From contig JBLDXI010000021.1 of the NCBI GenBank assembly GCA_047495785.1, positions 1,488,001-1,552,000 of the forward strand: 64,000 nt of DNA, in the 5' to 3' direction. The first letter of the stretch is position 1, and each line of letters opens with the position of its first letter. This DNA comes from Lepidodermella squamata. Taxonomy: Eukaryota > Gastrotricha. Position numbers and translations under genes: made by a program. The notes under the pieces are model-generated. The model was not told the DNA's origin. It ran no database searches and saw nothing but the letters and a program-made list of their open reading frames with translations. Below are positions 1 through 12,235 of the stretch, one piece after another.

Positions 1-1790
1 GAAGGTATGAACAAAAAATGAGAGTCCGGCCAAAATAACCCAATTTTTTAGGGTGGCGCAACCAGAGTGGTCGCAAAATGCGAGGATACTATACGTCTTA
101 CGTCCTTCTGCAAAACGAAGCTGCTCAACTCAACGGCTACCCCAGTGCCAAAGAAATGTGGACAAAGTCGTACATAAACGACGAACCTATGTTTTTCGAG
201 CAAATCGAAGCGGCTTGGCAACAAGTCCTTCCGTTGTACAAAGAACTTCACGCTTTCGTCCGAAACAAGCTGGCAGTCTGGTACCCAACTAAAGACTATC
301 CGTTACCGTCGAGTGGCCACATTCCAGCTCATTTGCTCGGTAATATGTGGGCTCAAGACTGGACAGCTCTCTATGATCTAGTGGTGCCATATCCCAACGC
401 TCCAGCCGTAGATATAACCAAGCTACTCCAGGATAAAAAATGGGACGAGATGGAGTTGTTCAAAGAGTCAGATCGCTTTTTCCAGTCAATAGGACTCGGC
501 CCAATGACAGATGACTTCTGGAAAAACTCGGTTTTCTTGCGCAAGCCGAAGCCGATTGAAATGGTGTGCCACGCCTCTGCTTGGGATTTCAAGCGTCTAA
601 CTGATTTTCGTATTAAAATGTGCACCGTAGTCACGTCTGGCGATTTCCAAACAGTACACCACGAAATGGGCCACGTTCAATACGTAAGCTCAGTTTTGGG
701 ATACCGAAATTACCAATTCTATCTTACTTTATTTTCGCAGTACATGCAATACAAGGATCAACCTATTGAATTCCGTAGTGGAGCTAATCCTGGGTTCCAT
801 GAAGCTATCGGCGATCTCATCGCGCTATCTGTCATGACGCCAGGCCATCTGAAAGCTATCAATCTATTACCTGCTGACTTCAAAGAGGACGAACGTAGGT
901 TCGAGGGATTTGCTCTACTCATAGCTAAGTTGTATGCCCTCTCACAGAAACTTCACTGAATTCTTTGATGAGCATGGCTTTGCAAAAGATTCCTTTCCTG
1001 CCGTTCGGATACCTGATGGACAAATACCGCTGGTCGATTTTCCAGCGTAATACCAGCTTTTCAGACCTGAACAAGGCCTGGTGGGATCTCCGCTGTGACA
1101 TGCAGGGTGTTTCGCCGCCAGTCCCTCGCACCGAAGAAGATTTCGATGCCGGCGCCAAGTACCATATTCCGGCCTCCACCCCTTACATCAGATATTTCTT
1201 CTCCCACATCGCCCAATTTCAGTTCCATCGATCGATCTGTGAAAAAATGGGCTATAAGAAAAACTTCCATCAGGTTGAATTCTGATCAACCTCATTCTTT
1301 ACCATCGATTTCAAATTTTAATTTATTTTCAGTGTGACATCTACAATCAGGTTGAAGCGACGAAAGGTTTCAGGTAATATCCAAATATTCGATTGAGTTT
1401 GATTACTTCGAGGTTCTCTCAGGGATGCTATGGCTCTAGGATCCTCCGTTTCTTATCGAGATGTTATGAAAACTCTGACTGGTACCACTGATCTCGATGC
1501 TTCGGCTATTCTCGACTACTTCCAGCCGTTATACGACTGGCTGAAGGAGCAGAATACCAAGTCAAGTTAGTAAAGTCATTTAACCCACTCGCAATCAAAT
1601 TCTTATTCATTCCCAATTCACAGAGGTAACCGTTGGCTGGCAACCTCAATGCGCACCCGTGAAGCGTAACACGTGCGACTACTCTCATCCAAACGTTCCT
1701 ATGACAACCGCGAAACCTGGCAACGGTGCCGCGCTATTCCAGTCATCCTTCGTTGTTATTCTGGTCGCTGCAATCATTCAACTTTTCTAA
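1..1790 (+). CDS. ACE-like zinc dipeptidyl carboxypeptidase 1 (5' partial, GPI-type tail)
   Basis: Peptidase family M2 (angiotensin-converting enzyme), which removes C-terminal dipeptides from secreted peptides outside the cell. The 5' end lies before the window: bases 1-4 look like the end of an exon (GAAG|GTATGA). Exons read as 52-683, 741-894, 948-1273, 1333-1373, 1423-1565 and 1624-1790, with phases agreeing at every junction. Visible hallmarks are [16 protein letters not shown], the zinc site HHEMGH (nt 658-675), the third ligand in GFHEAIGD (nt about 796-819) and [15 protein letters not shown]. All zinc and catalytic residues are present, unlike the inactive ACN-1 of C. elegans. The chain ends in about 20 hydrophobic residues with no cytoplasmic tail, preceded by a Gly/Asn/Ala stretch, which suggests a GPI anchor (inference). 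An AATAAA lies at 1855-1860. A paralogue follows 1.1 kb downstream in the same orientation. Confidence 0.93.
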
Positions 1791-2927
1791 CTCAAGTGCC
1801 ATCAGATATAAGATAACTTTCCGATTCAAATGATTTGATGAAGCTTCGGTGAAAAATAAAATTCGAGGCAGATTTAGGTTGAGTCGAAGATTTTGATATA
1901 AGGCGCATATTTCGATTAAATTGCTATTTTACAATGATTAGGCTTGTATGTATAAGCAAACGTGATTTTCATGAGAGCGCCATAAAAAAATGCGCCTAAT
2001 TTATCTATTATAGCTTGAATCTTAAATAATGACGGGCTTTAGGCGCGTATGTAAATAAAGCAGGCAGCTGTTGGCTCGCCGATGAATCGGCGCTTTATTT
2101 TCGCAACCAGACGGGTTCCGGCCATCGATGGGTTGTATTATTTCAGGAACGCTAAGTTACACAAATAATAACGGCGTTGATGATCTTCGTGGAACTAAAT
2201 ACGGTGCCTCGATAGCGTATTACACGAGTCTTTAAATTGTGCTGTTATTATAAAAATCCTTGTCTGTGAAAACGAGAAAAAATACGAGGCGCAATCGTAA
2301 CTCGTCATCGGGCAGGGCCGGCGCCCGCGATACGTGATAAACCGGCGAATATCCAAAGTGTAGACCGACAAACGGCAAGTACACCTTTAACAAACGCAAA
2401 GTAATCCACGTCGCTGCTGAAAAATGATTATAGAATAATCATTATTAATCATTTTTACTGCTCAAGAAGATGTAGTGCTTGGTTTGCCCTACGAATACTT
2501 CCAACAGAACAATGATTGTAACATAAACAGGAAATAGCTATAGTGCTATCTTAGGCTGTGTAGTAAAAATCGGCAATTGAAGTCGCGATGCGGCGCTCAT
2601 TGCAACTCATTTGTTGTCCATCTGCTTCCGCTGTTGTGCTGTGCGGCGATTTTTTCTTCGCGCAATCAGTGCGAACAGATTCCCTCGCTAAATTATCTTC
2701 TACGGTGTATATATGTATGGGGGTGAGCGTGCACCAGCGCCAAATTACAGTTCTATTATTGTCCCGTATTCGCCGAGATGCGGCTATTGTTTTTCCGGCC
2801 AAGGGCGGCGCACGCGTTGTCACGCCCCATTTCCCCCGGGTGACCTAATTTCATTTCAAATTTTCTTCCTCACTTAACGTTCACACATCATGTTATAGCC
2901 GATTTTTTTTCAAGATTTTCTCTAGAC
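1791..2927. other. Intergenic region between ACE-like genes 1 and 2
   Basis: Holds the 3' end of ACE-like gene 1 (AATAAA at 1855-1860) and the upstream region of gene 2. I see no convincing coding exon or RNA gene. A pyrimidine-rich tract ending in CTCTAG stops 3 bases before the next ATG and could be a trans-splice acceptor. Confidence 0.5.
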
Positions 2928-5443
2928 ATGAGGCTGTCATCACTGCCGTTGTTTCTTTGCTTGTTCCACATGGCTGGCGCCATCCCTTTGCGGGGTGATT
3001 GCGACGAAGTCATTAACGACCATGCGCGGATCAAGCAGAGTTTAGAAACATGGAGCAAGCAGTTATCAGACGCCTCGATCGAAACAATCGAAGCAGAATG
3101 GGCGTGGTCGAGCAACTTGACCGCTTCACTCCAGAAGATCAAGGCCGAAAAAAGTGCGGCGTTGGCTGATCTGCGGAAAAAAATCTGGCGCGAAGTTGCT
3201 TGCTTCGATTGCGCGGGCGTTTGCACCGAGGAAGAGACTCGTCGTTTGGACAGTTATCGCTACATCGGTACATCAGCCTTGCCCTCTGTGTCATACAAAG
3301 AGCTCTCGCACGTTCAATCTACTATGCAAAACATTTTCTCAAAGGTATTCGAGTTGCCTCAATATTAGGCTATATTTCATATTGAATTTTCAGGCTAGAG
3401 TTTGTGGTCACCCAACAAAATCCGGCTGCTTGCCCCTAGAACCAGGTTAGAATCCAGTATAAAATGTCAGTGCAGATCTCAGCCTATATCCCAAATAGAT
3501 TTATCTGGAATTATGGCGGGATCTAGCGATTATTGCGAGCTGCTGTGGGCTTGGCAGTCTTGGCGAAATCAAACTGGTCGATTGATAAGGCCTTACTACA
3601 TGTATTACGTTCACATGCTCAACGAAGCTGCAGCTATGCACAGGATGAAAGACGCGAAGCAAATGTGGACACGGCCCTATACAACTGATGATCCTGATTT
3701 CTTCAATCAAATAGAAAAAGCGTGGGAAACAGTTCGACCTTTCTACGAGCATCTTCATGCCTATGTTAGGCGGAAACTAGCGGCAAGGCACGGTGTCGAT
3801 AAGCTGCCGAAAACAGGCCACATTCCCGCGCATTTACTTGGTAATACCTTTCTGTTTGTGTTGAAACCAGCTACAACTACTGATGTCCTATGATTTTAGG
3901 CAACATGTGGGCACAGGATTGGTCGAGTTTGTATCCGTTAGTCCGGCCTGATCGCACTGTGGAACCTATCGATATAACTGACTTACTCCATCGGAACGGT
4001 TATGACGTGAAAAAAGTTTTCGAGCTTGCCGATGAGCTTTTCATGTCTATCGGAATGGGGCCGATGAGTGACAAATTTTGGGAGAAATCGATTTTCACGA
4101 AAATTCCCAACGTCGAAATGGTGTGCCACGCCTCGGCATGGGATTTCTTGCGCAACGATGATTTCAGGATAAAAATGTGCGCCCAGGTCGATCAGACTAA
4201 CTTTCAAGTCATTCACCATGAAATGGGCCACATCCAATACGTGAGCTTTCTCACAAGTTCTCAATCTTTTATTAAACTTTATTATTTTCATGTAGTATAT
4301 GCATTACAAGGACCAGCCAATCGAATTTCGCGATGGCGCGAACCCTGGTTTCCACGAAGCTATCGGAGATCTAGTCGCTCTTTCAGTTATGACCCCTACT
4401 CATCTAAAAGCAATTAATCTACTTCCCAGAAACGTCCAAGAAAACGATGGTAAAACGCGAGCTAATTTTCCTGGAAAATTTTCTATTTTTTTATTCAAGG
4501 CGTCTACCTCAATGCTCTAATGAAATCTGCACTGGAAAAAATCGGGTTTCTGCCTTTTGGATATTTGTTGGATAAGTATAGATGGCTGATTTTCGAGAAA
4601 AAGATTCCAATTGAGAATATGAACACTGCCTGGTGGCAAATGAGGTATGTACTTCGTTAATTCTTTTTTGTTTAACCTCACGCTCTTCAATTTAAAGATG
4701 CGACATTCAAGGCGTTTCTCCGCCCGTAGTGAGAACTGAGGAAGATTTTGACGCAGGATCCAAGTTCCATGTTCCCGGCTCTGTTCCATATATCAGGTGA
4801 TGTGCGATTTGGTGTCAAATTCACATTCCTTACCATGTTTTATCCATATTTTTAGATATTTTTACGCCCAAATCGTTCAGTACCAAATTCACGTTGCTCT
4901 GTGCAAGGACATGGGAATCAGAAAGGATTTCCACAAATGCGACATTTATCGGTAAATTTACTCATCTAAGAATGGGCTATAATCTAATTTATTGTTGTGT
5001 AACCTGTTTATTCCAGAAATATTACTGCTGCCAGGCGTTTGAGGTTTGTCCAGCTCTTTTTCAAATAGGACATTTTTAGTTATGTGGCTATTTGCAATAG
5101 GGATGCGATGGCTTTGGGAGCTTCGAAACCTTACCCTCAAGTTCTTCAACTTATGACTGGAAGTGCTAAGCTGGATGCATCCGCCTTGATGGAATACTAC
5201 GATCCACTGATTAAATGGCTTATTCAGCAAAATAAAGGTATTCGCAATTGAAATTTAGCTTCAATTTAACGTCATGTATTCTCGAAAGGATTCCGTCACG
5301 GTTGGGAGGGTGACTGCCTAACAAATATCCGGCCGAATAATTGTCAATTCGGTGAGAAATCGAACAGCGCGACTGCCAATGCAAAACCGAAAATTCTACT
5401 CAGCGCAATAGTCACAGTACTATTGACTTATCTATATGTTTGA
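2928..5443 (+). CDS. ACE-like zinc dipeptidyl carboxypeptidase 2 (complete, GPI-type tail)
   Basis: Complete M2-family peptidase of 654 residues in 11 exons: 2928-3344, 3394-3445, 3499-3840, 3900-4240, 4296-4449, 4500-4644, 4698-4796, 4856-4951, 5017-5043, 5101-5237 and 5289-5443. All phases agree and the total length is divisible by three. It begins with a signal peptide ([18 protein letters not shown]). The family landmarks [39 protein letters not shown] and the C-terminal [13 protein letters not shown] block are all present, so the zinc site is intact. The C-terminus is a short hydrophobic stretch ([16 protein letters not shown]) with nothing after it, suggesting a GPI anchor rather than the transmembrane-plus-tail of vertebrate ACE. 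Several intron positions match gene 1, including the one just after HEMGHxQY, which supports tandem duplication. An AATAAA lies at 5587-5592. Confidence 0.95.
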
Positions 5444-5635
5444 AACATCCGTATAGCAAATACCACGAGCAAGCCCAGTGTTTCACAAGTTTGTTGCATA
5501 TCACGTCACTGTTTACTTTATTTGTTCATTTTTGACAAACTTCAATGCTGAGTTCAGTAGAGAACACAAATTTAACTACAAATAGCAATAAAAACGATCG
5601 AAATGCTAAAAAAAACAGTCGAGTTTGAAATTGAC

Positions 5636-8120
5636 CTAGACCTCGTGAGACTCGCCGCTTGCGTCTTCGCAACTAAAAGCTGGCTCAGGGCACGAGCCGT
5701 CGTCCCAGCCAATTTGTATTCCTTCCTCTTGGTTTTTGGTAACCAACCAATTATACAAAGGTTTGAAGTATCGCAGTAAAGGTCCAGCGCTCATTTTATC
5801 GCGCCCGCCAGTAATCAGCTTAAGAGCTTCAGGGAAAGGTTTGGATCGACCAAGTTCGAGCATTTTCCTTAAAAATTTACCAGATACATATTTAAATTAA
5901 GACATCCCATGAAAAAATTCAAACCTGAAATCGGCTGCAGCCTCTGGATTTTCGTAGATGTCGCATTTGTGGAAATCTTCTGTGAATCCAATTTTTTTGC
6001 AGACACTCTCATGAAACTCAAACTGAAGGAATGCAGCCACAAAGTATCTACAAAATATAATTTAATTAGGTCAAGGCTATCTGCACCCACCTGGTGGGTG
6101 TCACAAGGTGACTATTTACACCCAGTGGGTGCTATAATCTTGCTATTTACACCCGAAAAGGGTGTATTTAGCAGCTTAAGAACACCCACTGGGTGTAAAT
6201 AGTCACCTTGTGACACCCTTTAGTGGGTGTAAATAGCCACTTCCATTTAATTAAAGAAATTCAAGATAAGAAAAATTACTCTATGTAGGTGCTGCCGGTA
6301 GCCACATGATTTTTCGCGCCTGCATCGAAATCACTCTCTGACCTCAAAACAGGCGGCGAAACTCCCTGGAGAGAGCACCTCAACTTCCACCAGTTCTCAT
6401 TGAGCTTACTCGTCGGCGTAGTTCCATTGTAGATCCCGTAGCGGTACATGTCGACCAGCAAACCGAAAGGCAAAAACGCAACCTTGAATAACGCTCTCTG
6501 CATCAGTGTGTTTAGAAATATTTTATCAGCATTGTTTTCATTGAAATCAGAATCGTCGATCAGACCCAATTTCTTGAGATGGAGCGGGTTCATAGCCGAC
6601 AGAGCAATCATGTCACCAACAGCTTCGTGAAAGCCAGGATTGGCACCGAATTGGAAAATGAATGGCTGCTTGCGGTAGTGCATGTAATATTGAATGTGGC
6701 CCATTTCGTGGTGAATCGTTTGAAAATTCTGATCATCGACATCAGTGCACATTTTGATTCTGAAATCGTCGCCAGTGAAAAAGTTCCACGCTGATGCATG
6801 ACAGACCATATCGGTATCTGGGCGCTTGGTAAATACCGACTTCTTCCAGAAATTCTCAGTCATAGGTTCCATGCCAATTGATTTGAAAAAATCTTCAGCA
6901 ATGTGAAACAATTTATCAACAGTCACGTTGTTTTTCAACAATTTATGGGTAAGGTTGATAAATTTGGTGTCCGGTTCTGGCAATGCTATATTAATCAAGG
7001 AATCCCAAGTTTGCGCCCACATGTTTCCTGAAATCGGATGACATTAATAATTGCTGGTTTCAACGTAACAGAAAATATATGTACAAACCTAGTAAATGAG
7101 CAGGAATGTGACCAGATGATGGAAACTTATCCCGCCCATACTTCTTAACCAAACGAGCACGAATGAAGGCATGCAGCTGTCTGTACAATGGCGCGACTTC
7201 GGTCCATAGAGTTTCGACTTGGCGAAGAAAATCCGGCTGATCGATATTGTAATCGGCGAGGCACATTTCTTGAGCATTTTTGTAGCCTTTGTCAATATTC
7301 GATGCTTATAAAACTTATTTAAATAATGGTGAAAAAACTTACCATTCTTTATCGAAGCCAGGTTAACGAACGGCAAGTGTTCGATGTACAAGTTTCTCAT
7401 TTTCTTCCCAGTAGCGTCTCTCCATTGTTTCCAAATATTACTCAGTGAGCAGTAATCACCTTGCCTTTGCATCAATTCGGTGAGGTCTGGATTCAATGGC
7501 AAGCAAGAATCGTAACCTTTGATGTCACAGACCTTCGCTGTTGCGTAAATAGACGCCATCTTCTGGGTAATGGGGTGAAACTGTCGAATCATAAAATGCG
7601 AACGCATGATTATCAAACAAAAAATGTTTACTTTGTTAAGTTCATCTTTTGTAAGCACAGAGGAGCCAATGCCAGTTTGGCGAAGTTGAAGTTGCCGTTG
7701 TTCGCTAACTTGGCAACCTGGACAAGCATTAATGCACATGACTTCTTGCCATATCCTCTTATCCACAGCAGCTGCTACAATGCTTGCCGCAGTCTTAGAA
7801 TACAATTGGTATCATTAAGTGCGTGGTCGAAACAAGTTACCTTCCTCTTGGCATTTTCATCTGTGATATTAACAGCCCAGTCCCAATCAGCAGCACCCGC
7901 ATCTACGCTTTGCAAAGAATTCTCGCGATTCCATTCATCAAGTTTTTGAGAAATGTCAACAGTATTCAAGTATTGGCACTCCCGTGCAGTATTCTTTGGA
8001 CAAAATTCATCAAAATAATATAACAGACTATTTGCAGGCGAGCAAACTCACTAATAGAAGCTCTTGGCAAATGCACGAATGAGCCGTGATACATAGGACG
8101 AACAGTAATTTTAAGCTCAT
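5636..8120 (-). CDS. ACE-like zinc dipeptidyl carboxypeptidase 3 (secreted, soluble form)
   Basis: Third M2-family peptidase, 640 residues, convergent with gene 2. Exons in coding order: 8120-8052, 7993-7841, 7793-7632, 7580-7343, 7286-7089, 7027-6280, 6047-5925 and 5867-5636; phases agree. Exon 1 encodes a signal peptide (MSLKLLFVLCITAHSCICQ). The zinc site HHEMGHIQY and the ligand in GFHEAVGD are intact, so it should be active. It differs from its neighbours in two ways. It ends in a hydrophilic, acidic tail (…EDASGESHEV) with no membrane anchor, so it is probably released. It also has one 748 bp exon where gene 2 has several introns. The intron between 6280 and 6047 carries a long inverted repeat. 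The first intron (8051-7994) is the least certain junction. Confidence 0.92.
6090..6240. repeat. Perfect 36-bp inverted repeat with nested hairpin (intronic)
   Basis: Inside an intron of ACE-like gene 3, bases 6096-6131 and 6183-6218 are exact reverse complements (36 bp). Between them lies a smaller hairpin (about 6140-6172). The 12-mer GGGTGTAAATAG or a one- to two-base variant occurs about five times in alternating orientation. This is the form of a fold-back or MITE-like element; no transposase is visible. Confidence 0.85.
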
Positions 8121-8523
8121 GTTGAAAAAAGCGAATTTATTGATACATGTTACAATGTTCTGATTGTTTTTCGGTGACTGCAAGCATCACATCTCTTTAA
8201 GAGACAGCTGGTATCGAACAGCTGTCAAACTCTGCGTTGTTTGAATTTTCAAAAATTCCCGCTAAGTAGTTTTCACACAGTTTCTAATTACAGTTTCACG
8301 ATGGTCAACATAACATGTTTATATTGCAACAAGTCCATGTGTCAATTTATTTCGAATTTCGGACTTTTTCGAAGAAGGGGTGAGAGAGCTGGTAGAGAGT
8401 TAGGTCTCGGAGTGCCGTAGCTGCGTTTCGCCTGAAGTCTCGGTTCGTTCTCGTTGAAATCTGAAGTTATCGCTTCCCTGAAGTATCGTCTAGTATCGTC
8501 TCTAATCTATATTAAGCTACGAA
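8121..8523. promoter_or_regulatory. Shared upstream region of ACE-like gene 3 (-) and TXNL1 (+)
   Basis: About 400 bp between two divergent start codons; it must hold the 5' leaders and promoters of both genes. I see no clear TATA box or other motif that I would name. Confidence 0.4.
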
Positions 8524-9534
8524 ATGCCTGTTACACACGTTGATTCTGATGAGCTGTTCATGCCGCTGCTGACCAGCGCTGGTGATAAATTGGTAGGTTG
8601 CTTCCGTGTACACTCAAGGCCTTAATGGATTTGAGGATAACTTTGAACTTGTTTATTGGGACACGTTTTATGTTAGGTCGTGGTTGACTTTTTCGCTACC
8701 TGGTGTGGGCCCTGCACAAGAATCGCCCCGACTTTTCAGCAGCTTAGTGATCAAAATCCCAACGTGGTTTTCTTGAAAGTTGATGTCGACAAATGTCAAG
8801 AAACCGCGGTCAGCTATGGCGTTTCTGCTATGCCTACGTTTGTCTTTTTCCGGCAAACTTCTAAGATCGACTCCTTTTCCGGTGCGGATCCCAAATCCCT
8901 CGAGGAGCGAGTTCGTAAATGGGCAGCTACCGCCGTGTCTGGCGAAGAGACTAACAGCGCTTTAAAAGGTCAGATGGACATCAATGCTTTGATCAACTTC
9001 AGCGAGTGCGACGTTCTCAATGTCACTAATGACGCTGATTTGGAGAAATTGCTGAAGAAGGACGCCCATGCTAAGCTGACGTAAGTATTCCACCTTTGTG
9101 TAATGTTCTATACTTCGAACCGTCTCATTGTTATCAGATCTGACTGCGATGAGCAAATACTGCTCACCGTTACTTTTCAACAAAACGTCCGCGTTCATTC
9201 TCTACGCATGTCTGGTCCTCCTGATAGCGCTCCTCGCTCTATTCGTTTATTTATCAATCAACCTGTGGCAATGGATTTCGATCGTGCTCAAAGCTCGGTT
9301 CCAACTCAAGCTATAGAATTGACTGTCGATGATGTCAGCAAAGCCGACGCAATAGTTCCGCTGCAATACGTGAAATTCCAAAATATCAGCAGCATCACTA
9401 TCTTTATTGCTACCAACCAGGGTGGTCTAGATTGCACCACACTCACTCAGTTGCGCTTTTTTGGAAATCCACTGATGACCACCAACATGGGTGAGTTCAA
9501 GCGTATTACTGGCAAGAAGGGTGAATCTGAATAA
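8524..9534 (+). CDS. TXNL1: Thioredoxin-like protein 1 (thioredoxin + PITH domain)
   Basis: Three exons (8524-8592, 8677-9080, 9138-9534) encode 289 residues, the same length as human TXNL1. The N-terminal thioredoxin fold carries the redox motif WCGPC at residues 32-36. The second half is a PITH domain (NVRVHSLRMSGP, SAPRSIRLFINQP, VKFQNISSITIF). TXNL1 is a cytosolic redox protein that docks on the 26S proteasome regulatory particle through PITH. Both active-site cysteines are present. Phases agree at both junctions (0 and 2). No operon partner: NDUFS2 follows 254 bp downstream. Confidence 0.96.
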
Positions 9535-9788
9535 GCGATAGCCGTGTGATCGAAACAGTGCTGGTGACACCTAAGCGTTTTGCTAATTTCAAAACTGAAC
9601 TTTCATTTGTCTTTTAATTACGGATTGCTTGGTAACCAAGCTTAGCATCTGCAACATGCAGTCGTTTATTGTAGTTGAATGAGGAATGGTTAATTATTAT
9701 TCTTGACCGACAACTCGATTGAGCGTCGTAAAAGTTATGACTCTTTGAAAAGGAAATTATTTGAGTTTAGAAATCTGTTAATTTGAGG

Positions 9789-11292
9789 ATGATGCAAAAG
9801 GCAGCATGGTCTTTGGCACGTCGCTCGGTTGCTCGAAACGTGTTGAGTGGAACAAAGCCGCTGGTCGCCGCTTCACAGCAGCGTCGGTATGCTGAAACCT
9901 GGATGCCTGATAAGGGTTTCCTGGAACGTTTCATGGGCCCGACTTTGTACCCGCCGGCAGCTCCTGGTACCAAATGGTTGTGGAATCCTGTGAACGGTGA
10001 GTAGTCGTTTGATTTCACGATGTATTTATTTGTGTCTTTTGTTTTAGAAAACGCGCTTGAGAAGGAGAAGATTATTCAAAACATCAACGTTAACTTTGGC
10101 CCAGCCCACCCTGCTGCCCACGGTGTACTTCGGCTTGTTTTGACGCTTGACGGTGAAACTGTTATTCGAGCCAACCCACATATCGGACTGTTGCATCGAG
10201 GCACTGAGAAGCTGATCGAATATAAAACTTACCTGCAGGCTTTACCCTATTTCGACCGTCTCGATTATGTTTCGATGATGTGCAACGAACAATGTTATTC
10301 CCTCGCTGTCGAGAAGCTGCTGAATATCGATATCCCCGAGCGTGCCAAATATATTCGCACCCTATTCGGCGAAATCACTCGTATCCTTAACCACTGCATG
10401 GCCATTGGTAGCCACGCTCTTGATATCGGCGCCATGACCCCGTTGTTCTGGCTCTTCGAAGAGCGCGAGAAATTGATGGAATTTTACGAGCGTGTTTCAG
10501 GGGCTCGAATGCACGCTGCCTATGTTCGTCCTGGCGGTGTTTCATTGGACATGCCCCTCGGCCTCATGGACGATATTCACGATTGGGCGAGCAAATTCGG
10601 CCAGCGACTCGATGAAGTCGATGATATGCTTACCAGCAATCGCATCTGGAAAGAACGCACCGTTGATATTGGTACGCCCTCCATGCTAAATTGTAATACC
10701 TTGTTATTAACTTGACGTTATTTCAGGTGTAATTTCGGCTGAAGATGCGTTGAATTACGGTTTTAGCGGCGTCATGCTTCGAGGCTCTGGCATCAAGTGG
10801 GATCTCCGAAAGGCCCAGCCGTACGATGCCTACGACAAAGTTGAATTCGACGTTCCCGTTGGTCGTACCGGCGATACCTACGACCGGTATCTTATTCGCA
10901 TGGAGGAAATGCGTCAATCACTTCGCATTATCCTACAATGTTTGAATAAAATGCCCAAGGGCGAAGTTCGAGTCGATGATCACAAGATCGCGCCTCCGAA
11001 GAGGGCTGAGATGAAACAGAGCATGGAGGCCTTGATTCATCACTTCAAGCTATACTCCGAGGGTTACCAAGTCCCGCCAGGCGAGACGTACACCGCGATC
11101 GAAGCACCCAAGGGCGAGTTTGGCGTGTATTTGATTTCGGACGGGTCGAGCCGTCCTTACCGCTGCAAAATCAAGGCGCCTGGTTTCGCGCATTTGGCCG
11201 GCCTGCACAAAATGTCGCGAATGCACATGTTAGCCGACGTGGTCGCCATCATTGGAACTCTCGACATTGTGTTCGGCGAAGTCGACAGATAA
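9789..11292 (+). CDS. NDUFS2: NADH:ubiquinone oxidoreductase core subunit S2 (49 kDa)
   Basis: Three exons (9789-9996, 10048-10671, 10727-11292) encode 465 residues, close to human NDUFS2 (463). This nuclear-encoded core subunit of respiratory complex I lines the quinone-reduction site in the peripheral arm. Visible family sequence includes [44 protein letters not shown] and a C-terminus ending FGEVDR as expected. The N-terminus ([17 protein letters not shown]) is a basic amphipathic mitochondrial presequence. A second ATG lies directly after the first (9792). A polyadenylation signal AATAAA is at 11352-11357. Confidence 0.97.
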
Positions 11293-12235
11293 TATTATAA
11301 CTCGTTGAACTTTCTTCCCGATCGTTGACATAGTCCTATACATATGATAAAAATAAAACCTGTAATTCCTCACTTCCTGGTACGCAAGAGCGTATGGCTT
11401 TTTTTAGAAACTGGTGTCACCAAATTCTGATTAAGAATAAAACGCAAAAAGCAGCCTCCTTAACGCATTTATTGTTCGAGCTAGAGAGGATTGTCAAAAT
11501 AAAAAAGCGTTGATTTTTCCACTTCGGCGTTTTTTTTTATCAAGAAATCACCTGGCATTATGCAGTCTATCTTTATTCTATTCTCTACCAATGTTGTTCA
11601 GCAAGGTTCCGTCATCCTGTTCAATAGAAATGCAAGAAGAGCACTCGAATGTGATAGCGAGAAGGCGTAGAGGAGAGATGCAATCAGCAACCAGCTGTGT
11701 CATCATTCACATGATTAGCATCGATTTAAACCGTGAGGTGGAGCACATAACAGTGAGGTAAATAGACTTCAATAATTATATACTTTAATTTATTATAATA
11801 TGTGTATAGATCATTCAGTGGTTCGCATCAGTCATGTACATTGGCATTGGTTTCTCGAAGACAAAAAATAGTCATGTATAGATAGGAAACGCAAATAAAG
11901 CGTGGCCTAGAGTGTTACACGGGTGTCAAATAATAATAATAATATTAATAATATAGAATTTATTGTCGACAAGAAAATTCGCAAATCACCGAGTCAGGTG
12001 TCGCAATAAACTTAACGAAATCAAGAAAAAAACGCAAAGAAGAAAACAAAACAGTATGTATAATATATATATATATATTTCTTTCGCAACATATCAACAT
12101 ATTTTGGCGGTACTGCATTCGCGTTGAACAAGAGACGACGACGAGAAAACGAAAAAAAGAACAATGAATGAGCAAATAATCGCACCGTTAATTATTAATT
12201 TTTGATTGAAAAGAGTTATTTTTAGGGCGATAACC
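11293..12235. other. 3' flanks of NDUFS2 and HES (convergent), with simple repeats
   Basis: Contains the NDUFS2 3' UTR, then AT-rich sequence with an (AAT)n tract near 11931-11955 and a (TA)n tract near 12062-12078. Small open frames here have no recognisable features. Confidence 0.5.
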
